Assembly: GCF_024704385.1 (NCBI RefSeq)
Contig: NZ_JAJDFX010000002.1
Span: 1,426,001-1,490,000, forward strand
Direction: 5' to 3'
DNA from: Cellulomonas sp. P24
GTDB taxonomy: Bacteria; Actinomycetota; Actinomycetes; Actinomycetales; Cellulomonadaceae
DNA: 64,000 bases
Positions 30,283-39,194 of the stretch are shown here, in pieces (the first letter of the stretch is position 1; the number at the start of each line of letters is the position of its first letter). A program made the position numbers and the translations under genes. A model generated the notes under the pieces. The model was given only the letters and a program-made list of their open reading frames with translations, was not told the DNA's origin and made no database searches.

Positions 30283-30350
30283 GAGAGCAGCGCTCTTGAC
30301 TCCGGACCCTCCCGCTGAGAGCATCGCTCTCAGAAGAGAGCGGTGCTCTC
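30283..30350. promoter_or_regulatory. Three palindromic TetR operators in a divergent promoter
   Basis: Sites at 30283-30297 (GAGAGC-AGC-GCTCTT), 30317-30331 (GAGAGC-ATC-GCTCTC) and 30336-30350 (GAGAGC-GGT-GCTCTC); a lone GAGAGC half-site stands at 30264-30269. A TTGACT at 30296-30301 could be the -35 of the rightward gene, overlapped by site 1. Assignment to the adjacent TetR protein is inferred but strongly suggested by repetition and symmetry. Confidence 0.8.
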
Positions 30351-30374
30351 ACAACGGATCGATCGGAGCAGACC

Positions 30375-31394
30375 ATGTCTCGCCACCTCGTCCTCGGCAA
30401 GGGGCCCATCGGGACGACCCTCGCCGGCCATCTCGCCGCGCAGGGCCACGACGTCGTCGTCGTCAGCCGCACAGGTGCACCGACGGCAGGTCACCGCGCC
30501 GCCCCGGTGACGACACCGCACGTCTCGGCGACGACCTCGACCGCCGTCTCGACATCCGCGGCCACCCGGCCCGGGCGCTTCGCGCACGCGGCGGCCGAGG
30601 CCACCGATGTCGCGCGCCTCACCGACCTTGCCGCCGGGGCCGAGGCGATCTACAACTGCGTCAACCCGCCGTACCACCGGTGGCCGGCCGACTGGCCCCC
30701 GGTCATGTCGGCACTGCTCGACGTCGCGGAGGCGACCGGAGCCGTTCTCGTCACGGCGGGCAACCTCTACGGCTACGGCGCGGGGACACGACTCATGCGC
30801 GAGGACTCACCGCTCGCGAGCGCCGAGAGCAAGGGTCTGACCCGCGCCACGCTCTGGCACGACGCCGAGCAGAGGCACCGCGCCGGGCGCGTCCGCGCGA
30901 CCGAGGTGCGTGGAAGCGACTACCTCGGTCCCGGCGCGGGCTCGACCGCCCATGCCGGAGACCGGCTGATGCGTCCCCTTCTCGCCGGCGCGACCATCCG
31001 TCCTGTCGGGTCCGCGGACCAGCCGCACACCTGGACCTACCTCCCGGACTTCGCCCGCGCTCTGGCCGCCGCCGCGGTGGTCGAGGCCGCGTGGGGCTCG
31101 GCCTGGCATGTCCCCTCACCCGAGCCGCTGACGTTCCGGGAGCTTGCCGGGCGGTTCGCCTCCGCCGCCGGAGCCCCCGAGCCACGGATCCGTCCCCTCC
31201 CGATCGGGATGGTGCGCGCGCTCGGTGTCGTCTCCCCGCTGATGCGCGAGGTGGCCGCGGTGGGCTACCAGTTCACCGAGCCGTTCGTGATGGACTCCGC
31301 ATCGTCTGCGCAGGTCCTGGGTCTCACCCCGACTCCCTGGCCGACGATCGTCGACGCCACGCTCGCCGCCTGGCCGTCCGCAGCCCACCACTGA
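30375..31394 (+). CDS. NAD(P)-dependent epimerase/dehydratase-family protein
   Basis: A 339-residue short-chain dehydrogenase/reductase of the extended type. An N-terminal Rossmann loop (LVLGKGPIGTTLAGHL) is followed by a YNCVNPPYHRW segment, VTAGNLYGYG holding the position of the catalytic Ser/Thr and Tyr, EVRGSDYLGPG, and a C-terminal substrate domain. The first beta-alpha unit reads GKGPIG rather than the canonical GGTGFIG, as in many uncharacterised actinobacterial members. It is divergent from and probably controlled by the TetR gene through the triple operator. The substrate is unknown. Confidence 0.85.
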   Translation: MSRHLVLGKGPIGTTLAGHLAAQGHDVVVVSRTGAPTAGHRAAPVTTPHVSATTSTAVSTSAATRPGRFAHAAAEATDVARLTDLAAGAEAIYNCVNPPYHRWPADWPPVMSALLDVAEATGAVLVTAGNLYGYGAGTRLMREDSPLASAESKGLTRATLWHDAEQRHRAGRVRATEVRGSDYLGPGAGSTAHAGDRLMRPLLAGATIRPVGSADQPHTWTYLPDFARALAAAAVVEAAWGSAWHVPSPEPLTFRELAGRFASAAGAPEPRIRPLPIGMVRALGVVSPLMREVAAVGYQFTEPFVMDSASSAQVLGLTPTPWPTIVDATLAAWPSAAHH

Positions 31395-31451
31395 TCGTCG
31401 CCGGCCGGACCGCGCCGGCACCGCTCCCGGCACCGGCGGCGGAACCCACGG

Positions 31452-32162
31452 TCAGCCGACGCGGACCTGTCGACCGTCGATCTCGAGACCGCCGCGCGCG
31501 ATCCGGCCGACCCAGTCGACCAGCAGCTGCCGTTCGGCGATCTTGATCCGCGCGTGCAGCGACGCCTCGTCGTCGTCCGGGAGGACCTCGACGGCCGTCT
31601 GCGCGACGATCGGCCCGGTGTCCGTCCCCGCGTCGATCACGTGCAGGGTGCACCCGGTCACGCGGACACCGTAGGCGAGCGCGTCACGCACGCCGTGCGC
31701 GCCGGGGAACGCCGGCAGGAGGGCGGGGTGCGTGTTGAGGATCCGCTCGGGGAACCGGTCGAGGACGGCAGCGCCGAGGATCCGCATGAACCCCGCGCTC
31801 ACGACGAGATCCGGCCGGAACACGGCGATCGCCTCCGCGAGCGCGGCGTCCCAGCGGCTGCGGTCGGTGAAGTCCCCCGGGGTGACGACCACGGTCGGGA
31901 CGCCGGCCTCGCGCGCGAGGTCGAGGGCGGCGATGCCGGTCTTGTCCGCCACGACCCCGACGACGCGGGCGCCGTACGCCGGGTCGCCGTGCGCGGCCAG
32001 CAGGGCGCCGAGGTTGGTGCCGGTGCCCGACACGAGCACGACCACACGACGCGCCGACGTCGTGGCGACGGGTTCCCCGGAGGGCGTGCGGACCGGCGGA
32101 CGCGGGCCTGGACGACCTGCGGTGTCGGCAGGGACGTGCGGGGACCTGTCGGCTGGGCTCAC
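31452..32162 (-). CDS. purN: Phosphoribosylglycinamide formyltransferase
   Basis: Third step of purine synthesis: GAR plus 10-formyl-THF gives FGAR. It has 236 residues from GTG 32162. The core begins RRVVVLVSGTGTNLGALL, with the catalytic NTHPALLPAFPGAHGVRDAL and the C-terminal HVIDAGTDTGPIVAQ. About 34 residues precede the usual family start, and GTG 32066 is an alternative that would remove them. A -10-like TAGAGT lies just upstream of 32162, so a leaderless transcript is possible. I see no ZTP riboswitch here, unlike purH. Confidence 0.94.
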   Translation of the reverse strand: MSPADRSPHVPADTAGRPGPRPPVRTPSGEPVATTSARRVVVLVSGTGTNLGALLAAHGDPAYGARVVGVVADKTGIAALDLAREAGVPTVVVTPGDFTDRSRWDAALAEAIAVFRPDLVVSAGFMRILGAAVLDRFPERILNTHPALLPAFPGAHGVRDALAYGVRVTGCTLHVIDAGTDTGPIVAQTAVEVLPDDDEASLHARIKIAERQLLVDWVGRIARGGLEIDGRQVRVG

Positions 32163-32241
32163 GTCCTGGACTCTATCCGCGTGCGCGACAATGGACCGTC
32201 GGCGGACCACAGCCGACCCCAGCAGAGCAGGGAAGGACGCG

Positions 32242-32763
32242 GTGAGCAACCCGTACGCGCCACCGTCCGGAGACGGACGACCGGGCCCCGTCGGCCGACC
32301 TCCTCACGGACCGACCGGATCCCCGCCGGCACCCCCGCCCGCCCGTCCACCGATGCCGCCCCGGCAGCCGGACCCGGAGGCGATGCGGCGGACGAGTCGC
32401 CACGTCATGCACTTCGGGGTCCTCATGCTCGCGACCCTCCTGGTCAGCTCGCTCCCGTTGCCGTGGCAGGCGGCGGCCCTGCTCTTCGCGATCGCCGCGC
32501 TCGTCGAGGGGATCCGTGGCCTGCGATCGGCGTGGACGGCCGGGGTGCGTGGCGCTCTGGTCCCGATGCTCGTGATGGGCATCGCGGCCTCGTCGTTGCT
32601 GACCGTCGGCACCGCCGGGATGATCGCCCTCTGGCCCATCCAGATGGAACGTCAGACGTGCCTGCGTGACGCCCTGACCATCTCGTCGCAGGAGCAGTGC
32701 GAGAACGCGTATCAGGCCTCGCTCGACTCGCTCCGCTCCCGGCTCTCCGGAACCACGCCCTGA
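32242..32763 (+). CDS. Proline-rich small membrane protein
   Basis: A 173-residue protein of unknown function. A soluble proline-rich N-terminus of about 60 residues (SNPYAPPSGDG, APPPARPPMPPRQP) is followed by a cluster of three hydrophobic segments (LMLATLLVSSLPLPW, AALLFAIAALVEGI, ALVPMLVMGIAASSLL) and a short polar tail with two Cys. GTG 32242 has GGAAGGA upstream. It starts 79 bp from the divergent purN, and its 3' end overlaps the convergent DUF6350 gene by 52 bp. Confidence 0.75.
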   Translation: MSNPYAPPSGDGRPGPVGRPPHGPTGSPPAPPPARPPMPPRQPDPEAMRRTSRHVMHFGVLMLATLLVSSLPLPWQAAALLFAIAALVEGIRGLRSAWTAGVRGALVPMLVMGIAASSLLTVGTAGMIALWPIQMERQTCLRDALTISSQEQCENAYQASLDSLRSRLSGTTP

Positions 32764-34100
32764 GCTGACCCGAACGCACGGCGGGCCGTCCGGACCACCG
32801 CGGCCCGGACGGACGCGTCGGCGGGAAGCATGACGAGCAGCGCGCCGAGCAGCACCTCCCCGGCGACCGCCGGTCCGACCGCCCACGCCTGGGCACCGAC
32901 GTCGAGCATGCGCCCGGGGCCCACCGCACCGCCGGCGAGCACCACGAGGGCGGCCGCCCCGAGCCCGGCGGTCCCGGCGAGAACCGCTGCGGCCGTCAGG
33001 GCCTGCCACCACGGTCCGCCCGGACGTCGCCGGAGCGTCCACAACCCGCACACCGCCCCGACCGCCACGAGGACGACCGGCGCCCAGCGGAGCAGCCCAC
33101 CGGCACCGTCCGGCTGCGGCAGGGCACCGAGCAGCGGGAGCGCCGGGAGCGGCCCGGCGACGACATGGCCCGGTGAGAACAGCGACCCTGCCCCGACGGC
33201 GAAGCCCGGACCCGCCAGCCAGGACAGGCCCCACACGACCAGGTTGGGCACGAGCACGGCCTCGGCGAGGCCGAGCACGACTCCCCCGACGGGATCCAGC
33301 CCGAGACCGGCGAGGAGGTCCGAGATCGTCGCGCGACCGCCCAGCACCCAGGCGACGACGAGAGCGCTCGAGGCGAGCACCAGCAGGGCGAGGGCCAGCA
33401 CACCACCGGCCGCCCCGACCCGCACCGGGGCCGGGATTCGCACCCAGCCGACGCGGGTGACCTCGCGCAGGGACGGTGCGCCCGGCCGCGCCAGCAACCC
33501 GGCGCCGAGCCCGATCCCGCCGACGACCGCCGCACCCAGGAGGGTCAGCACGATCCCCTGCGCCGTCCGGTCCACGACCACGGCGACGACGACGGCGACG
33601 GTCACGTAGGCGCCGACCGCCCCGAGGAACCCCGACCGCGTCGCACGCCCGGAACGCCGCGCGGACGCGTAGCAGGAGAACAGCGCCAGACCGGTGATCC
33701 CGAGCGGGACGATCGTGACGGTCGCGCTGGAGGTGACGATCGGGACGCCGTGGGCGAGCAACCACAACGACGACGCGAGTGCGGCCGAGCCCTGCCACCC
33801 GACGTCGGCGTTCGTCGGGTCGGCCGAGGTGGCGACGTACGTGGCGAGCGCCGGGGCGACGACCACGAGCAACGAGAGCAGCGCCGCCTGGACCCCGGCG
33901 AGGACGCCGGCCGCCCACCGGGGCGCCCCGTCGATCGCGCTGCCGGTCCAGCCACCGGCGACCGAGCCCCGCAGCGACTCCCAGCCACCGTGGACCCGCG
34001 CGCCCATCGTCCCGACCAGCCCGGGCTCGGCCTTCCGGGACGACGGCGCCCCGGTGCGGGTCGGGCGACGGGTCGGGAGGCGGAGCGAGGGGGACTTCAC
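32712..34100 (-). CDS. DUF6350-family polytopic membrane protein
   Basis: A 462-residue integral membrane protein with roughly ten hydrophobic segments, resembling the actinobacterial DUF6350 family (sometimes labelled cell-division protein PerM). Seen: VLAGVQAALLSLLVVVAPALA near the start, the conserved-looking NADVGWQGSAALASSLWLLAHG, and GLSWLAGPGFAVGAGSLFSPG in the middle. GTG 34100 has GGAG just before it; ATG 34007 is a shorter alternative. It lies downstream of sucD on the same strand behind a terminator hairpin. Function unknown. Confidence 0.8.
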   Translation of the reverse strand: MKSPSLRLPTRRPTRTGAPSSRKAEPGLVGTMGARVHGGWESLRGSVAGGWTGSAIDGAPRWAAGVLAGVQAALLSLLVVVAPALATYVATSADPTNADVGWQGSAALASSLWLLAHGVPIVTSSATVTIVPLGITGLALFSCYASARRSGRATRSGFLGAVGAYVTVAVVVAVVVDRTAQGIVLTLLGAAVVGGIGLGAGLLARPGAPSLREVTRVGWVRIPAPVRVGAAGGVLALALLVLASSALVVAWVLGGRATISDLLAGLGLDPVGGVVLGLAEAVLVPNLVVWGLSWLAGPGFAVGAGSLFSPGHVVAGPLPALPLLGALPQPDGAGGLLRWAPVVLVAVGAVCGLWTLRRRPGGPWWQALTAAAVLAGTAGLGAAALVVLAGGAVGPGRMLDVGAQAWAVGPAVAGEVLLGALLVMLPADASVRAAVVRTARRAFGSAQGVVPESRERSESSEA

Positions 34101-34139
34101 GCCTCCATGGTCACCCGGGCAGGGACGAGAGGCGGCGAA

Positions 34140-34171
34140 GGGGGCCGCCACGCCGGTGCGTGTCGGCCCCC
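34140..34171 (-). terminator. Stem-loop terminator of sucCD
   Basis: GGGGGCCG (34140-34147) pairs with CGGCCCCC (34164-34171), and CACGC with GCGTG inside, separated by single-base bulges. It starts 25 bp after the sucD stop. Confidence 0.6.
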
Positions 34172-34195
34172 TCGCATCCGAGTTGTCGGGCGTGC

Positions 34196-35083
34196 TCAGG
34201 CGAGCAGGGCCCGCATGAGCTCGGCGGTCTCGCTCGGCGTCTTGCCGACGCGCACGCCGGCGGCCTCGAGGGCCTCCTTCTTCGCCTGCGCCGTGCCGGA
34301 CGAGCCGGAGACGATCGCACCGGCGTGCCCCATGGTCTTGCCCTCGGGGGCGGTGAAGCCCGCGACGTACCCGACGACGGGCTTGGTGACGTGCTCGGCG
34401 ATGAACGCCGCGGCACGCTCCTCGGCGTCCCCGCCGATCTCGCCGATCATGACGATCGCGACGGTCTCCGGGTCGGCCTCGAACGCGGCGAGGGCGTCGA
34501 TGTGCGTGGTCCCGATGATCGGGTCTCCGCCGATGCCGATCGCCGTCGAGAACCCGATGTCACGGAGCTCGAACATCATCTGGTAGGTCAGCGTGCCGGA
34601 CTTCGACACGAGACCGATCGGGCCGGGGCCGGTGATGTCCGCCGGGATGATCCCGACGTTCGACTTTCCGGGGCTGATCAGGCCGGGGCAGTTGGGGCCG
34701 ATCAGCCGCACGCCCTTGGCCTGGGCGTAGGCGAAGAACTCGGCCGTGTCGGCGACCGGGATGCCCTCGGTGATGATGACCACGAGCGGCACACCGGCGT
34801 CCGCCGCCTCGATCACGGCGGCCTTGGTGTGGGCCGGCGGCACGAAGATCACCGAGACGTCCGCACCGGTCGCGGCGACCGCGTCGGCCACCGTGCCGAA
34901 CACGGGGACCGCGACGGTGCTGTCGCCGACGGTGAAGTCGACCGATGTGCCGGCCTTGCGCGGGTTGACGCCGCCGACGACCGTCGTGCCCGAGGCGAGC
35001 ATGCGGGCCGTGTGCTTCTGGCCCTCGGAGCCGGTCATGCCCTGGACGATGACCTTGGAGGACTCAGTCAGGAAGATTGCCAT
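34196..35083 (-). CDS. sucD: Succinyl-CoA synthetase, alpha subunit
   Basis: Substrate-level phosphorylation step of the TCA cycle with SucC. The 295-residue alpha subunit has the CoA-binding domain ([19 protein letters not shown]), [12 protein letters not shown], the phosphohistidine loop [14 protein letters not shown] near residue 250, and [18 protein letters not shown] 35083 lies 32 bp after the sucC stop on the same strand, forming a sucC-sucD operon closed by a stem-loop. Confidence 0.97.
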   Translation of the reverse strand: MAIFLTESSKVIVQGMTGSEGQKHTARMLASGTTVVGGVNPRKAGTSVDFTVGDSTVAVPVFGTVADAVAATGADVSVIFVPPAHTKAAVIEAADAGVPLVVIITEGIPVADTAEFFAYAQAKGVRLIGPNCPGLISPGKSNVGIIPADITGPGPIGLVSKSGTLTYQMMFELRDIGFSTAIGIGGDPIIGTTHIDALAAFEADPETVAIVMIGEIGGDAEERAAAFIAEHVTKPVVGYVAGFTAPEGKTMGHAGAIVSGSSGTAQAKKEALEAAGVRVGKTPSETAELMRALLA

Positions 35084-35115
35084 CTGTCAGTTCTCTCGTC
35101 TCTGCGTCAGCGGTC

Positions 35116-36306
35116 TCAGGCGGCGTCGCGGCGGGCGGCGGCGAGGGCGGCGGCCGCGTTGGCGCCACCGTCCATGGTGTCGGCGAGGGTCACGAGCGGG
35201 TGCGCCGCCGCCGAGAGGATCGCGCGGCCCTCGGCCACGTTGTTGCCGTCGAGGCGGACGACGAGCGGCTTCGTCGCGTGGTCACCGAGGATCTCGAGAG
35301 CGGCCACGATGCCGTTGGCGACGGCGTCGCACGCGGTGATCCCGCCGAAGACGTTGACGAACACCGCCTTGACCTGCGGGTCCGAGAGGATGATGTCGAG
35401 GCCGTTCGCCATGACCTCGGCCGAGGCGCCGCCACCGATGTCGAGGAAGTTCGCGGGCCGGACCCCGTCGTGGGACTCGCCGGCGTAGGCGACGACGTCG
35501 AGGGTGCTCATGACGAGCCCGGCGCCGTTGCCGATGATGCCGACCTCGCCGTCGAGCTTGACGTAGTTGAGGCCCTTCTCCTTGGCCCGGGCCTCGAGCG
35601 GGTCGGCCGCGGCGACGTCCTCGAGCTCGGCGTGGTCGGCGTGCCGGAAGCTCGCGTTCTCGTCGAGGGTGACCTTGCCGTCGAGGGCGACGATCGCGCC
35701 GTCCTCGGTGCGCACGAGCGGGTTCACCTCGACGAGCGTGGCGTCCTCGGCCTGGTAGACGGTCCAGAGCTTCTGGAAGACCTCGGCGACCAGAGGCGCG
35801 ACCTCGGCGTCGAAGCCGGCCGTCGCGGCGATCTCCGCGGCCTTGGCGGCGTCGATCCCGACGAGCGGGTCCACGGCGACGCGGGCGAGGGCCTCGGGGC
35901 GCTCGACGGCGAGCTGCTCGATCTCCACGCCGCCCTCGACCGATGCCATCGCGAGGTACCGGCGCTCGGCGCGGTCGAGCAGCACCGAGAAGTAGTACTC
36001 CTCGGCGATCTGGGCTCCGGCGGCGATCATGACCCGGTGGACCGTGTGGCCCTTGATGTCCATGCCGAGGATCTCGGCGGCCTTCTCGGCGGCCTCGTCG
36101 GCCGACCGCGCGAGCTTGACTCCGCCGGCCTTGCCGCGTCCGCCCGTCTTGACCTGCGCCTTGACGACGACCACACCGGGCTTGCCGCCGAGCAGCTGCT
36201 CCGCTCCGGCGCGGGCCTGCTCGGGTGTCGTGGCGACCACGCCGCCGAGCACGGGAACCCCGTGCTTCTCGAAGATGTCACGTGCCTGGTACTCGAACAG
36301 GTCCAC
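35116..36306 (-). CDS. sucC: Succinyl-CoA synthetase, beta subunit
   Basis: Beta subunit, 396 residues, with an N-terminal ATP-grasp domain and a C-terminal CoA-ligase domain. It begins at GTG 36306 ([19 protein letters not shown]) and has [41 protein letters not shown] and [11 protein letters not shown]. The frame remains open upstream but lacks family sequence there. The 20-bp element upstream (36385-36404) is shared with icd and may coordinate the two TCA genes. Confidence 0.97.
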   Translation of the reverse strand: MDLFEYQARDIFEKHGVPVLGGVVATTPEQARAGAEQLLGGKPGVVVVKAQVKTGGRGKAGGVKLARSADEAAEKAAEILGMDIKGHTVHRVMIAAGAQIAEEYYFSVLLDRAERRYLAMASVEGGVEIEQLAVERPEALARVAVDPLVGIDAAKAAEIAATAGFDAEVAPLVAEVFQKLWTVYQAEDATLVEVNPLVRTEDGAIVALDGKVTLDENASFRHADHAELEDVAAADPLEARAKEKGLNYVKLDGEVGIIGNGAGLVMSTLDVVAYAGESHDGVRPANFLDIGGGASAEVMANGLDIILSDPQVKAVFVNVFGGITACDAVANGIVAALEILGDHATKPLVVRLDGNNVAEGRAILSAAAHPLVTLADTMDGGANAAAALAAARRDAA

Positions 36307-36384
36307 CTGGCTTGGTCCTTCCGTCGACCCGCGTGCGACCTCGGTGGCCGCAGCGCCCCGACCGATCGTAGCCGCGCCGCGCAA

Positions 36385-36404
36385 GTATCTTCACATCGAG
36401 AGAT
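36385..36404. promoter_or_regulatory. Shared TCA-gene element upstream of sucC
   Basis: GTATCTTCACATCGAGAGAT, 79 bp upstream of the sucC start. The last 12 bases are identical to those of the icd element. It is also partly palindromic (ACATC-GAGA-GATGT). Function inferred from recurrence and gene class. Confidence 0.5.
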
Positions 36405-36439
36405 GTTGGCTCGGCCACATCGACGGCCGGGCGGACGCG

Positions 36440-39034
36440 TCAGAGCTTGGTGACCGGTGAGTACCGCAGCAGCAGCCGCTTGGTGCCCTCGGTGCCGAAG
36501 TCGACCTTTGCGACCGCGTTCGGGCCGCCGCCCTCGACACCGACCACGGTGCCGAGGCCGTACGCGTCGTGCGTCACGCGGTCGCCGACCGCGAGGCTCG
36601 GGACCTCGGCGTCCGGACGCGGCGTCGCGGAGCCGAAGCGCGGACCGTCGGCCGCGGGCACCCCCGTCTTCCGCGCGGTGTCGCTGCGCCCACCGGCGCC
36701 ACGGGTGGTGTACCCGCCCGAGCCGTGCGCGCCAGAGCCGTACCCGCCGGAACCGAAGCCGCCCGCCCCGAACCCGCCGGGCCCGCGAAGCGCTGACATG
36801 GACGACTCGCGTCGACGCCAGTCCAGCAGGTGCTCCGGGAGGTCGTCGAGGAACCGGCTCGGCGGGAACTCGTTGGGCACCCCCCACGCCGTGCGCACGG
36901 CGGCGCGCGAGATGTACAGCCGCTCCCGGGCACGGGTGAGCCCGACGTAGGCCAGGCGCCGCTCCTCGGCGAGCTGGTCGGTGTCGGCGAGGGACCTCAT
37001 GTGCGGGAAGGTCCCGTCCTCCATCCCGGTGAGGAAGACGACCGGGAACTCGAGGCCCTTGGCGGTGTGCAGGGTCATGAGCGTCACGACGCCCTGGTCC
37101 ACGGTCGAGGTCTGCGCCGCGTCGTCGCCGCCCGCGTCGGGGCTGGGGATCTGGTCCGAGTCCGCCACCAGGGACACCCGCTCGAGGAAGTCCGCGAGGT
37201 CACCCTCCGGCTCGCTCTGCTCGAACTCGCTCGCCACCGCGTGGAGCTCCGCAAGGTTCTCGACCCGGGACGCGTCCTGCGGGTCGTCGCTCCCGCGCAG
37301 CTCCGCGAGGTAACCGGTCCGGTCGAGGACCGCACCGAGCACCTCCGCCGGCCCGGCACCGCTCGAGGCGAGCGCGCGGAGGTCCGTCATCAGGTCCGCG
37401 AAGGTGCGCAGCGCGTTCAGGGACCTGGTCGCGACGCCGGGGACCTCGTCGACACGGTCGAGCGCGGCACCGAACGAGATCCGCTCGCGCTCCGCGTAGG
37501 CCGCCACCATCGCCTCGGCCCGGTCGCCCAGACCACGCTTGGGGACGTTGAGGATCCGCCGGAGGTTGACGTCGTCGTCGGGGTTCGCGATCGCGCGCAG
37601 GTACGCGACCGCGTCCTTGATCTCGCGACGCTCGTAGAAGCGGGTGCCACCGACGACCTTGTACGGCAGGCCGACGCGGATCAGCACCTCCTCCATGGCG
37701 CGGGACTGGGCGTTCGCGCGGTAGAAGATCGCGACGTCGCCCGGCCGGACCCCGTCGGAGTCGGCCAGTCGGTCGATCTCCTCGGCGATGAACCGGGCTT
37801 CCTCGTGCTCGTTGTCCGCGACGTACACGACGATCGCGGCGCCGTCGCCGGAGTCGGTCCACAACCGCTTGGGCTGACGCCCGGGATTCCGGGAGATCAC
37901 CGCGTTGGCGGCCGAGAGGATCGTCTGCGTCGAGCGGTAGTTCTGCTCGAGCAGGATCGTCGTGGCGTTCGGGTAGTCGTGCTCGAACTCGAGGATGTTG
38001 CGGATCGTCGCACCGCGGAACGCGTAGATCGACTGGTCGGAGTCCCCGACGACGGTCAGCTCGCCGGTCTCACCGGCCAGCTCGCGCACGAGCGTGTACT
38101 GCGCGTGGTTCGTGTCCTGGTACTCGTCGACCAGCACGTGCCGGAACCGTCGGCGGTAGTGCTCGGCGACCGCCGGGAACGCCTGCAGCAGGTTGACGGT
38201 GGACATGATGAGGTCGTCGAAGTCGAGCGCGTGCGCCTGCCGCAGCCGGGTCTGGTACCGCTGGTAGACCTCGGCGAGCGTCGCGTCGAAGTCGTTCCCG
38301 GACCCCGCGGCGGATCCCGACACCCGTGCGTACGTCTCGGGGTCGACGAGCTCGTCCTTGAGGGCCGAGATCTTCGAGGCGAGCGCCTTCGCCGGGAACT
38401 TCTTCGGGTCGAGGTCGAGCTCGCGGGAGACCATCGTCAGCAGGCGCTGCGCGTCGGCGGAGTCGTAGATCGAGAAGCCGGAGCGAAGTCCGAGCGTCGC
38501 GGCCTCCTTGCGCAGGATCCGCACGCAGGCCGAGTGGAACGTCGAGACCCACATCGACCTCGCGGCCGGGCCGACCAGTGCCTCCACGCGGTCGCGCATC
38601 TCCGCCGCGGCCTTGTTCGTGAACGTGATCGCGAGGATCTCGCCGGGCCGGGCCCGCCCGGTCGCGAGCAGGTGACCGATCCGGTGGGTCAGGACGCGCG
38701 TCTTGCCGGAGCCCGCGCCGGCGACGATGAGCAGCGGACCGCCGGCGTGCAGGACGGCGGCACGCTGCTCGGGGTTCAGCCCGACGAGCAGGCGCGCGGC
38801 CTCCTCGGCGTCGGGCCGGCCCGTGGCCCCGGTCGTGGAGCGACCGGACGGCCGGTCGCCGAGCGACTCGTCGCGTCCCTCTCCGCCGACGGACGTGGTG
38901 CTGCGCGCGGAGGACTCAGGGACGTCGTCGGCGTCACGCAGCTCGTCGTCGTCACGCGGCGCGACCACGGGCAGGCGGGCTGCTGCGGTGGGGCCGAGTC
39001 CGGGCAGGGGGAGGTTCTCGAAGAGCGACGTCAT
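36440..39034 (-). CDS. pcrA: ATP-dependent DNA helicase PcrA/UvrD
   Basis: Superfamily 1A 3'-5' helicase used in repair and replication restart, 864 residues. The Q motif LNPEQ is at about 86-90, Walker A AGAGSGKT at about 105-112, motif II in VDEYQDTN, and motif VI in YVGLTRARERLYISRA. An N-terminal extension of about 75 polar residues and a glycine/tyrosine-rich linker (GAGGFGSGGYGSGAHGSGGY) precede the C-terminal DxxxHxxxGxGxV-type module (VTHDAYGLGTVVGVEGGG), which in PcrA contacts RNA polymerase. ATG 39034. Confidence 0.97.
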   Translation of the reverse strand: MTSLFENLPLPGLGPTAAARLPVVAPRDDDELRDADDVPESSARSTTSVGGEGRDESLGDRPSGRSTTGATGRPDAEEAARLLVGLNPEQRAAVLHAGGPLLIVAGAGSGKTRVLTHRIGHLLATGRARPGEILAITFTNKAAAEMRDRVEALVGPAARSMWVSTFHSACVRILRKEAATLGLRSGFSIYDSADAQRLLTMVSRELDLDPKKFPAKALASKISALKDELVDPETYARVSGSAAGSGNDFDATLAEVYQRYQTRLRQAHALDFDDLIMSTVNLLQAFPAVAEHYRRRFRHVLVDEYQDTNHAQYTLVRELAGETGELTVVGDSDQSIYAFRGATIRNILEFEHDYPNATTILLEQNYRSTQTILSAANAVISRNPGRQPKRLWTDSGDGAAIVVYVADNEHEEARFIAEEIDRLADSDGVRPGDVAIFYRANAQSRAMEEVLIRVGLPYKVVGGTRFYERREIKDAVAYLRAIANPDDDVNLRRILNVPKRGLGDRAEAMVAAYAERERISFGAALDRVDEVPGVATRSLNALRTFADLMTDLRALASSGAGPAEVLGAVLDRTGYLAELRGSDDPQDASRVENLAELHAVASEFEQSEPEGDLADFLERVSLVADSDQIPSPDAGGDDAAQTSTVDQGVVTLMTLHTAKGLEFPVVFLTGMEDGTFPHMRSLADTDQLAEERRLAYVGLTRARERLYISRAAVRTAWGVPNEFPPSRFLDDLPEHLLDWRRRESSMSALRGPGGFGAGGFGSGGYGSGAHGSGGYTTRGAGGRSDTARKTGVPAADGPRFGSATPRPDAEVPSLAVGDRVTHDAYGLGTVVGVEGGGPNAVAKVDFGTEGTKRLLLRYSPVTKL

Positions 39035-39194
39035 GGCACCTCTAGCCTAGGCAACGTCACCGACACCCACCGACACCCACCGACAGCCGCAGCCACCCCG
39101 AGGCCCGGCTTCCCCCGGGCGCCGGACCGCCCACCGGAGCGGCCCGGATCCCGCCCGACGCTCCGCTTCCGGCGGCGCAAGGTCTCAGGCAGCC

